Origin: Priapulus caudatus
Lineage: Eukaryota; Priapulida; Priapulimorpha; Priapulimorphida; Priapulidae
NCBI RefSeq assembly: GCF_000485595.1
Contig: NW_014577590.1
Coordinates: 109,833 to 144,832 of the forward strand
Reading direction: 5' to 3'
DNA: 35,000 bases
The notes under the pieces are model-generated. The model saw only the letters and a list, made by a program, of their open reading frames with translations. It was not told where the DNA came from and did no database searches. Of the stretch, positions 1 through 9,546 are shown piece after piece. Positions within the stretch are counted from its first letter, which is position 1. Every line of letters starts with the position of its first letter. The position numbers and the translations under genes are program-made.

Positions 1-208
1 ACCCCTCTTGACCTTTGACCTTTGACCTTTGACCCCCAGCTTCGACATCCCCACTCGTTTTCGGATTACCCCCCCACGTCCCGAATATCGTGACCGTACG
101 TCGAGTGGTTAAGATTTGTGCCCAACTGTTGACGCCCGGACGGACGGACGGACGCACGGACGATCATGCGATTCTACAAGCTGCATCTGACTATGTCAGA
201 TGAGCTAA
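1..208 (+). repeat. Partial copy of a ~550 bp dispersed dimeric repeat
   Basis: The left edge of the window matches the right part of the repeats at 4894-5428 and 7448-8019. Shared landmarks are TGACCTTTGACC runs, a TTTAGATTTGTGCCCAACTG-like block, a run of GACG units and a terminal hairpin CATCTGAC-TAT-GTCAGATG at 184-202, followed two bases later by CTAA. The copy is cut by the window edge, so its true start is not seen. Confidence 0.8.
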
Positions 209-1426
209 TAATATATCTTTAAATAAACTAGCTTTGATTATATCGCAAATACTAAAAATAGCATGGCAGTAGTTAAACTATAGTTCTATTCATATAAGTT
301 GAAAGTATATTTCTGTGAAAAAAATTTGTCGCAATTTATTTGCACATTTTTTTTGTAATCAATTGAAATTACTAAAATAAATACACCATGAGGTCAGTAT
401 TTACACTATGCAGACTAGTAAACACATGGATATAATATTTTGTATATAAGTTATCAGAAAGACTTGGTCACTATTTTGAAACTGTAAGTGATTTTGGACA
501 AAGTCACGCATCTTTACACCCCAATAGGATTTTAGTAGGCACAATGACTCTTTACTACAGCGATACATAGCCGCCGACTTACAGAGCTAATCTGATTTTC
601 GTAGGTACACACGGTCTGGTGGAAATAAGTCTAGAACAACCTGTGTAGAAATGTCAGTCAAATTATGGCAAAAAGAAAAGATCTATTAAAGTAAGAGGTC
701 ACACCAAACTTGGCATCGTTTGAGGTTTAGATGTGTAAAGCCATGATCTAGACTATCAAGTCAACTAGCAGTTGTACAAAACTTGGCACAAGTTTTATGG
801 CTGACACAAAGTACTGTAAGACAGGTATCGTGTAATTTACCAGCTCAACAAAATCCCTATTGGATTATCCTTATGTGCTCTATACACTGCAATCCATTAC
901 TCTTTAAACCACCAGGAATTTAAAGTGGACTTGCATCAAATTAATAGGGTTTGAATATTAGACGTGTGAGACAAATATAATAAATTATTACATACATATA
1001 GTATTAGCAAGTCCTGAAGATAATAGACACAATTGGTTACATGATTTGTAAGTGTAGGATACAGCACTACAAAATTACTCTAAACTCAAGATGGTGCCAG
1101 ACAAGAAATGAAACTGCTTGCACCTGCTTGGGTTTAAAACAAATTATGTAAAAAGATGATACCAGTGTTTGAAATTTTAGACCAAATTGGAATAATGGAG
1201 ACAGATTGAGTTGTGTTGCCATGACAATAAACACAAACCTATAGGGCCACTGAATTTGCCAGACTTGTATTCGAATCACGCAAAACCCCCAAGCGAAAAA
1301 CCCCAGCAGTGATCTAGTAACAGAGCTGGCATATATGCACTACATATCCTTGGAGCTGGTGAGGTGATAATACCCACATACCGATGATAACTTCAACAGC
1401 AGTTTATCCATGAAAGCTAGGCGTAG
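209..1426. other. AT-rich region downstream of MMAA, no gene recognised
   Basis: This stretch lies 3' of the MMAA stop codon on the minus strand. Only short, unrelated open frames occur and none has a recognisable motif or convincing splice structure. It may include MMAA 3' untranslated sequence near 1300-1426. Confidence 0.5.
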
Positions 1427-4404
1427 CTATTTACTAAACTCCCTGAGAAGTAGATCAGCTGCATTTCCAGGCGTGATGTCTCCACTCTCTACTTTCTGCT
1501 CCACCTCACTGATCCGTAGAGAAATCCTCGGGTGCCGTTTAAAAAGACCCAGTACCTGTTCAAATGTACATGAATTTAGAAGTGCTTTCTTCGTGTATGG
1601 ATACGATTTAACATTTAATTTAGAATGAGATGTTAACATGTAACTTATATTCAATATCCATCAGGCTTTAAATTTGTGATGATTTTGAATAAAATGGAGC
1701 AGTAACATTATTTGTGTGCACCTGATCTCTTATTTGGTTCCACATCCAGATCTTGTGCTGGTTCTGCCTCCGGCGCAACAGCTCTCCACTCTCTGTCATC
1801 TTGTTTTTATAATCTTCTATCATTGTCCAAAGTTCTGGGATTCCCTCCTTTGTCACTGATGACACTCGTGTTACCTAAGCATCATAGAGTAGTGTACAAT
1901 GCCTGTATGGTGGTGGGTCATGGCAAGTGTTTAATCCTGTCCAAAACATTGCATCTTTTTAACCTAAACAGTGAAGCCCCATGCAGTACACTATGAGATC
2001 TGTGAGCAAGATCACTATAAGTGAATAAGTTCATTGTGATGAAGTATACTGCCTCTTTTTCAGATGGTATATCTAACTTAGAAATATTTATTGCAAAGTC
2101 ACAAAGTACCAAGTAATTTGTAATCAATCCAACAGATTGATCTGCTATCAACAGACTGAGTTTTGACAACGGGTCTAGCTGCTGTTTCTACACAGATGTT
2201 AGGAAAGTGTTTACTAGTGCTTTCACACAGAGAAGACAGTAATGATCCACGCACTACAGCTCACCTTCATTTTCCAATACTTGCTCTTTTGTCTCATGAT
2301 CTTAGATGCACTGGTGTAGTCGGCTTGTATTGCTCTGGCAGCGGGAAGTAAAGATCCGTCTGCCTTCGTCACAGCAACAATGTCTGCCATCTCAATGATA
2401 CCTCGCTTGATTCCCTACAAACAGAATACTGGGAAATGAGATTGTCATCTTGACAGTGTCAAATAAAATTTTCTTAAGAAACTTATAATTATTGGCCTTA
2501 AACCGAACAAAAATCTGGTCGCATACTCGCTGCTAGTAGTGAATTCGGCGTTACTGGGCTATATGTAAGATGTTAACATGGTCCGATAATAAATCCATTA
2601 AATTATTAAATAGATGATAAATAAAATTATAATTAAATAAATGAAAGATGTTAAGCCAAATATTGGCAATGTTGGAACAAAGCCGAGAACTATTGATTAA
2701 CACTTTTATGTAATATGAAAGTCGATATGTAAGTAAATGTTGAGTCACCGGACTTGCCTGAAGTTCATCTCCCCCAGCAGGGGGCAGCAGCAGTACAAAC
2801 ATATCTGTCATGTAGGCGACAGCATATTCGGACTGCCCCACGCCAACCGTCTCGACCAGCACCAAATCGTAGCCGGCCGCTTCGCAGAGAAGTATGCGTC
2901 GTTCGTGTTGCGGGCCACACCTCCCAGCGTTCCGATGTGGGAGACGCCTGATGTAGGCTTGTGATCTACTGACAGTTTCGGCATCCTAGTCTTGTCCCCT
3001 AGCAAAGATCCTGTGAAACCAAAAAAACATTCAATCTACCTAGTCTGATGCTATAACTTATTACCCACACCACTGATGTATAAGCATTGGGAGAAGTCAG
3101 GTATTGCTAATCCTGCATGTAGCTACTTGTCTCGAAATTATTGGCAAGTTTGCACTCTTATATTATCTCTGCAATGTAGACTTGGTCCTTATGTTTAAGA
3201 ACAAATTGATTTCATGGCGAATTTATTTAATCTATACGCAAATATTTCAATTACTGGTCTAGTTGTCTTTGGCAAAACTAAATGGAGCTGCTTGTGCTTG
3301 TCACCAGATGGCAGCAGATTCAACAAACTGCATGGGAATGCAATCAACTATTGTTGGGAGCTACAGAGGGCCTGGATGGTGGGTCCTGGACTATAGAGGG
3401 TTGCTGTAGACAGGAGACAGTATGCATGCCTCGCCCACACCTGTTCAAGGTGTCTGCCCGTTTGGAAATTTGAATGGACTCTCTTGTCCGTCTGTCCAGA
3501 ACAGAACCTTCCAGCTATTGTCATTTGCTGCCAATTCGAGTTATGCTATGGCACCGTCATTTAGATTGGTATTGACAACTGGATCAGTTGTTGAATTGAA
3601 ACCGTTACTAACAGTTTAAATATATTTATTGATAATCAAATTAACGTTCATTATGAAAGTCGATGAACTTCTACTAAAAAAGTCTGTGTGTTTGTTTGCA
3701 ATTGATTAATATGTTACATATTATATTATACATACCACCACTAGTTGATGAAGATGGATCTACAGCAAGTACTGCAACCTTGTGACCGAGCCCAGTCACA
3801 TATTTTCCTATTGCCTCAATGAAGGTTGATTTACCAGCACCAGGGGGACCTGAGAGCCCTGCAGGAAAGAACCAGCACATCAAATAACTATCCCTTGAGC
3901 TTGTGAACAGAATCCAAGTTGCCAAAATGTGCTTAAAACATGTTGTAATAATAGATCTTACATTAGCATGTGCAAAATGCATTCTGTATGGTATTAACAG
4001 TCACTAGCCAAAGAGAACGACTATAATTACGCAAGCTTATTATCTAACCCTTACCTGCTCTAAATGATAAAGTCTTTGGGCTTTCACCTTACACCTCTCC
4101 TTAGCGACTTTGAGAACATTACTCAAGAGGAGTTGACCCTCTGCTCTCTTCCTCGGGTGTACTGATTCAACAGCGTTATAGACTCAGCCAGAGCACTCCT
4201 GCCCCGGACATAACGCCCAGAAAACAGTCGTTCTACATTCTTTTTATTTGGAGCAACTTCTGAGTCATCCAAGGCGGGAGACTCATTGAAGACAGGGTAA
4301 TGAGTTGGTGCCCGAGGTAGGACACCGCACGTGTAAAGTAATCGCCGGGTGCTGGCAACTCTCAATAGCTGGAGACGGCAAAGACAGCATCTGAGGCTCC
4401 CCAT
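1427..4404 (-). CDS. MMAA: MMAA, mitochondrial methylmalonic aciduria type A protein (frame-disrupted)
   Basis: MMAA (MeaB/ArgK family) is the mitochondrial GTPase that loads and protects the cobalamin cofactor of methylmalonyl-CoA mutase. Exons, minus strand: 4404-4055, 3858-3736, 3010-2758, 2414-2265, 1874-1722, 1555-1427. Exon 1 encodes a basic, targeting-like N-terminus. Exon 2 has the Walker A loop GPPGAGKST and [11 protein letters not shown]. Exon 3 has LLGDKTRMP and [12 protein letters not shown]. Exon 4 has [11 protein letters not shown] and VAVTKADG (base-recognition TKAD). Exons 5-6 give the C-terminal dimerisation region, ending LLLREFSK. The frame is broken: exon 1 differs from the intact duplicate at 13674-14025 by four single-base indels (350 versus 352 nt), and exon 3 (253 nt) lacks four single bases relative to the family. 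Exons 2, 4, 5 and 6 are clean. Intron 3 starts with GC. Either assembly errors or recent gene decay explain the breaks. The family assignment is firm. Confidence 0.9.
2756..2758 (-). other. Non-canonical GC splice donor of MMAA intron 3
   Basis: Exon 3 ends GATGAACTTCAG at 2758 and the intron begins GCAAGT at 2757. The next exon (GGAATCAAGCGA at 2414) continues the conserved GDELQ/GIKRG junction in phase 0, so the GC donor is required by the protein. GC donors normally show this strong AG|GCAAGT context. Confidence 0.8.
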
Positions 4405-4730
4405 GTTCTTCTGTAAGTGTAATAAGGAGTAAGTAGCATTAGCCATATGATACGGCAGGCCATAGATATATAATTACAATGTAACACTGCAAACGGACAT
4501 GATATGGCTTGGTTATATATAGACTTAGCTCTAGAACTATAGCCATTCGCTCTGCCACAGCACCACAGGCACTATAGTCCCTTAATTAGCCTTAGGCTTG
4601 GATTTTGAAGACTTAAGACCCCCGCGCACGGTGAGGTTCCTGCTCAGCACGGTCTCGCGAGGCGGTGATGAAAATATCTGTCGTGTTTGATAATTTGGGT
4701 CTCGCGAGGCTGAACTCACTATTAGCGCAT
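3339..4730. repeat. Segmental duplication, copy 1 (inside MMAA)
   Basis: This ~1.39 kb block is repeated in direct orientation at 12977-14354. It covers part of MMAA intron 2, exons 2 and 1, and the upstream region. Homology begins at TGCAATCAACTATTG and ends at CACTATTAGCGCAT. Most differences are single-base changes and short indels, so the copy looks recent. Confidence 0.93.
4653..4709 (-). promoter_or_regulatory. MMAA promoter region with two TCTCGCGAGG motifs
   Basis: Two exact TCTCGCGAGG decamers (4653-4662 and 4700-4709) lie about 250-305 bases upstream of the MMAA start. TCTCGCGAGA-type palindromes are a known core or proximal promoter motif of many housekeeping genes in animals. An inverted CCAAT box (ATTGG) lies further upstream near 4770. 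The promoter role is inferred from position and motif only. Confidence 0.45.
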
Positions 4731-4893
4731 TGCATAGTTAGTTATTCCGAAATGGCTGCGCATTTTGATTGGTTCAGCCATGCACCCACTCCAATGACCG
4801 CTTCGTGCCCCCGTGCACCAGACAGTAGTTGCGTTCACACGAGACTCCGTATTTTGAAATTTGGTATTTGACAGATACCGAATCTGAGACAAA

Positions 4894-5428
4894 CCATGTT
4901 TAACCCTCCTCTTGAGGGTCAAAAGGTATCCGAACACTTACTCCTTTGCATGTCAGCGGAAAGTACATTTCATGGTACTTTCAATAAAGCCATAAAAATG
5001 GTAGGTCACGCTGAAACAAAAAAGTTTTCAATCGCTCTGTCAGACCATGTCCTCAGAAAATGTTAAAATCTGCCCTGTGCCCATTGACCCTTTGACCTGT
5101 AACCTCCAATTTCGGCACAGTGATGCTTTTCCTACCATGATTCTATACTACCGACTATGACGAGCCTAAGGTCGAGCCATTTAGATTTGTGCCGCAATTC
5201 TGCATTTCCTCCCTATACCTTAAGTTAAGGAGGGAACGTTCCCCTTCTTTACACCTCTTGACCTTTGACCCCAGCTTCGACATCCCAACTCGTTTTTCGG
5301 ATATCCCCCCTACGTCCCTACTTCGAATCCGTACGTCGAGCCGTTTAGATTTGTGCCCAACTGTTGACGGCCGGACGCACGCTCATTGCGATTCTACAAG
5401 CTGCATCTGTCTATGTCAGATGAGCTAA
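4894..5428 (+). repeat. Dispersed dimeric repeat, forward copy
   Basis: A 535 bp element running from CCATGTTTAACCCTC to the terminal hairpin (5404-5422) and CTAA. It is the inverted partner of 7448-8019. It contains two related halves: each has a TTGACC..TTTGACC block, then a GTCGAGCC.TTTAGATTTGTGCC block (near 5172 and 5332). It has no coding capacity, so it is a non-autonomous element. The hairpin next to CTAA resembles a Helitron-type 3' end, although the hairpin-to-end spacing is unusually short. Confidence 0.8.
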
Positions 5429-5593
5429 AAACAATGCGTCCAAGCAAACAATCAAGCGAAACAATGCGAAATAAACAATCAGCGCACAGCAACGCCGATA
5501 AAATACATAAGACTGGTCAGGGCTCGACATACTCGACGTTACACGAGTGTAACTGTTTAGCGCGGATCAGATCTATAAAATATTCGGCTTCAG

Positions 5594-5777
5594 AAATTCG
5601 GTATTTAGCGTTCACACGAGGAAATACGGCGGTCCAAGAGATTCGAATTTCTCAAGCACGAGAAGTAATTCGGCATCTGGGAAACCGGCGTATTTAACAC
5701 AAATACAGAATCTATTTAGATTCCGTATTTGTTGGACGCGCATTTTAGCCTCGTGTGAAACGCTAAATACCGAATTT
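5594..5777. mobile_element. Small MITE-like inverted-repeat element
   Basis: The ends read AAATTCGGTATTTAGCGTTC at 5594 and its near-perfect reverse complement ending at 5777, so the terminal inverted repeats are about 28 bp. An inner palindrome lies near 5700-5730. Related half-sequences (GCGTTCACACGAG) occur near 4832. There is no coding sequence. Confidence 0.6.
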
Positions 5778-5870
5778 GTTGCTACGTCACGTACGTGTGA
5801 ACGCGGCTAGTGGCAACCGCGGTGACCTTAACAAAGAGTAAGCAGTAAGAGTAAAGTAAGAGAATGAGTT

Positions 5871-6052
5871 AGCCTCCAAGAACGGTCCTTGCTAGAGTAG
5901 GGTTAGCCAGGGGACCCTAGTCAATGTGTATATATTGACGTTAGTCACACAGTGACACAGCCTGGTTGTTGGTTTAAACTTAAGGTTAGAACTTAGACTA
6001 GCTCCAAGAAACGGTATTGCTAGGGTTAGAATACCGACGTATATTGACGTTG
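5871..6052 (+). repeat. CTCCAAGAAACGG dispersed repeat, copy A (two units)
   Basis: Two related units share CTCCAAGAA-ACGGT, TTGCTAGGGTTAG, TATTGACGTTAGTCACAC and ACAGCCTGGT. The same family occurs at 22775-22846 and, inverted, at 23895-24000. Confidence 0.7.
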
Positions 6053-6673
6053 TGATTATGATAACATAAGTTTACCTGAGTAAGTAATCAAACATGAAAT
6101 ATATTTCTTCGAGGATAAATGACCGGAAAATGCAATGATATTGTGTACCGATAGATGGCGCTAAGAAAAATATTTACCTTCCATAAACAACTTCCGGGTT
6201 ATTGACGTATTTCCTGTACAGGTCAAGTGAGATCCGCCGCAGCGCAAGTCATTGGAATGCATAATCTTGTTAGCAGTTACTTTACTAGTCTTTAGACTAG
6301 TTAGGAATCAAATAAAATTCTTAAAATCTCCATTATTTACAGTTAACCGCGCATATATTCAAGCACTCTTTGTCACAAGAAGTTGGTAAGAATTTTTCCT
6401 ATTCTTCACCTTTTCTTTGATGCGCGTGACGTACGGTGTACAGTGCTTCAACTTTCAAGGTATAACTATAAATTAAAAAGTGTAGGTAAATGACGTATGA
6501 AGAAATCATTCAATTTTCAGAATACTCTGATCTAGATCATATAAATGAACACCATTAGTTTAGTCCAACGTCAGTGATCACATAATAAAGCAGCGTGTAC
6601 CTTCATTACATTCGTTTATTTTTATAAGTAAAGGTTGCACAGCCACAAGTAAGTACGGTACTGTACACGTTAA
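6053..6673. other. Intergenic sequence, nothing recognised
   Basis: No open frame with family character, no RNA gene and no clear repeat structure was found between the dispersed repeat and the TTAA-flanked element. Confidence 0.4.
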
Positions 6674-7369
6674 AGGCATAATTCGACCATCGATTATGCA
6701 ATTTTAACGAATTGCTTCAGTAACTGCACCTTGTGTAGTTAATAAGTACGATTACCTTATAGCAAACGCGTCTTAGTTGTCCAATATCACTGCTGGTTAC
6801 TAAGAAATGTCTAATTGAAATCCGCAGTCCAAGAAATCGCTTGTTGACTAGCTACAAACCGCCATGCCGGCTGTAACCGGCCAGAACTGGCGAGGCGGTG
6901 TCATACAGATTATATGCACCGGACATTTTCGCACGTATGCTCGGCCGTCAGTGATTTCGATCCTTGTAGTCTGAGTGCGCATTCCCGTACGTTATGGTTT
7001 TACTCTTGGGATTCGGGAATAATGAATATACGTTCTTAAGATTACAAGCAACATATAATATGTGGCAACTAGGCAAATAATAACACTAGGCAAACAATTT
7101 ACCCGGAACAAACAATTCGATGCTCAACATCGTTAAGCAACATGTGACGTCACCGAACCGAACTCGAGTTTATTTTGTTGGCCATAAATTTCGCGTTGTC
7201 GCCAGATTACCAAATTTACGGATTTCAATTAGACATTTCTTAGTAATTAGCATGATATTGGACAAACTAATACGCGTTTGGCTATAAGGTAATGTACTTA
7301 TTAACTACACAAGGTGCCAGTTACTGTAGCATTCGTCAACTTTGCATAATCGATGGTCGAATTATGCCT
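6674..7369. mobile_element. TTAA-flanked MITE with ~150 bp terminal inverted repeats
   Basis: A 696 bp element bounded by TTAA on both sides (6670-6673 and 7370-7373). The left end AGGCATAATTCGACCATCGA is matched in reverse complement at the right end. The similarity extends about 150 bp inward (to about 6825 and from about 7216) with small differences, for example CACCTTGTGTAGTTAATAAG. TTAA target duplication is typical of the piggyBac and Kolobok superfamilies; the AGG terminus suggests the latter. There is no transposase, so it is non-autonomous. Confidence 0.82.
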
Positions 7370-7447
7370 TTAATAATTCAAATAGAGACCTAGGTTAGGC
7401 CATCCTTAATAAAATTCTATGTTTGCTGTCCCCCGACCCATGATTTT

Positions 7448-8019
7448 TTAGCTCATCTGACATAGTCAGATGCAGCTTGTAGAATCGCATGAGCGTGCGT
7501 CCGTTCGTGCGTGCGTCCGGCTGTCCGTCCGTCCGTCCCTGCGTCCGTCAACAGTTGGGCATAAATCTAAACGGCTTGACATACGGATTCGAAAGTCGGG
7601 ACGTAGGGGGGTAAGCCGAAAACGATTTGGTATGTCGAAGCTGGGGGTCAAAGGTCAAAGATTAAGAGGTGTAAAAGAAGGGGAACATTCCTTAACTTAA
7701 GGTATAGGGAGGAAATGCCAGAATTGCGGCACAAATCTATACGGCTCGACCTAGGCTCGTGATAGTTGGTGTATAGCATCATTATAGGATAAGCCATCAC
7801 TGTGCCGGAGGTCACAGATCAAAGGTCAATGGGGCACAGGGCAGATTTTAGACATTTTCTGAGACATGGTCTGACGGAGCGATTGGAAAACTTTGTTTCA
7901 GCGGTGACCTACCATTTTTATGGCTTTATTGAAAGGACCATAAAATGTACTTTCCGCTGACATGCGAAGAGTAAGTGTCGGATAACCTTTTGACCTTCAA
8001 AAGAGAGGGTTAAACATGG
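7448..8019 (-). repeat. Dispersed dimeric repeat, inverted copy
   Basis: A 572 bp reverse-complement copy of 4894-5428. It has a perfect 8-bp-arm hairpin CATCTGAC-ATA-GTCAGATG at 7454-7472 next to the TTAG/CTAA end, and the GTTAAACATGG end at 8019. It also has an expanded run of GACG/CCGT units near 7500-7545. Together with the forward copy it frames the 5.4-7.4 kb repeat island. Confidence 0.8.
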
Positions 8020-9546
8020 ATTTGTTGACTGTTAACAAAGGACTGAACTGCTTTTGCTATTGTGGATTGAGGCTACAGTTGCACAGTTCAATTGCAAAGC
8101 CAAAATGTTTGTTGAACAAGGTTTACGCTCCTTAAATCATATATTTTCTAAAGCAGTCTGTATTAGCACCCTGAGTAGCACCCTGTATTAGCACACTGTA
8201 ATGAACCCTGAATGCTCGCGTGGGTAGGCAAAAACATAAGGGCAGCCCATTACGCATGCATGGGGGTGAACTGGCACATTCTAATCATAATTATTGCCTG
8301 GCAACCTGCAATGCAGATGTGTTAACTCACAGCTGAGGCGAAATTCTTGCCTGCCTAATATACTTGGATTTCAGCAACTCAATGGAGTGGGTTATCACGC
8401 ACGAAGGGGGATGCCATCTTTGATTATTGATGACACTTGCACGCGCCATCTCGCGGCAACTGCTTTTGCTATTAGAGCCCCCTCCACTTGCCCCCTCCCC
8501 ACTCTCCCCCACCACCACCACTACCTCGCTTGCTCTCGACTCATATCCAATGAATACATGTTAATATAGCGAAGTCATTAAAGTTACACAGCTGTATCTT
8601 TATTACTGTACTACCGGTATAGCAAAGCCTATAGCTATCATAGATTTGAGATCTGTATTAGTAGTATCCTAGATATATGCTCTGAGCACGAATGCGGTGG
8701 CGGGAGGGCGCACTTGATTTGGTTGCCAGTGAGTTTATCAGAAGAATACCCGGCTACAGTACATGTCAGTTGAGCGCTGTCGCTCTGCGGCACTTGTTTA
8801 GTGGGTAGGTAGGTAGGTCTTCTTTTTTTTGTGAGGCATAATAGTTATTTTAAGTCTGTCCTCATGTTTGCCACACATGCTTTGTGCTTCAGTCTTAACT
8901 ATGAGGAATGTAAACAAACAAAAATGGAACCCAAATTAAAAAAAAAACTTGGGTCGCGGCTATTTTCGTGGGTCGGTCGGAGTACAGCGAACATGTAATT
9001 TTTTAAGGATGGCCTTAGCTAAAAGTAAAAAGTACTAAAACGTTAACGTAGGCTGTTAGTATTAGTATTACTATTAGTATTATTATTAAAATTAATTTGT
9101 AATATAATAATGCACTGCGCCTCATGATATAATCAGGAGTGAATAATAATAGATTCTATTAGATCCTAGTGGGGGGAAGGTTTTTCTGACTGTTGCTCCC
9201 TCGTAACACGTTGGTCAAGCATTGGTAGTCAATGATCGTAGGTAGTGATGGTCGAAGGCATCGTGTATAATATAGACAGCTTTATTCTAATATACATATG
9301 TTACGACATACATAAGCACAACAGTACGTAAGTGCCTCCTAATTATAATACCTCCTCCCCTTCGTCTCGCTGTCTCTATTCCTTTCCTCCCATCTCCTAC
9401 ATCTCTTTTTACTTCATCTCCCCGGCTTCTCCCTTATATATCTCGGGCACGGCTTTTCTGTGGCCACGTGCTCTCTCTCGCCAGGGTGCCAGCTCATGTA
9501 GTACATAGTTTTACAGTGGCATGTATGTCTGTATTTTTGTAGCACC
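8020..9546. other. TMEM165 upstream region, no gene recognised
   Basis: No gene is visible. Features are a pyrimidine-rich run at about 9345-9430 just before the TMEM165 start, which may belong to its promoter or 5' leader, a GTAG microsatellite near 8800-8818 and a TATTAG-rich run near 9056-9100. Confidence 0.45.

Noticed and set aside
1668-2865. Minus-strand frames at 1668-1865, 1918-2169 and the 5' extension of 2551-2865 as separate genes
   Set aside because: They are exon fragments of MMAA read into introns, or intronic frames with no coding character.
4894-5428. tRNA-derived SINE interpretation of the dimeric repeat (TTCGAATCC B-box-like word)
   Set aside because: The word is not conserved in all copies, no A box lies at the right distance and no A-rich tail is present.
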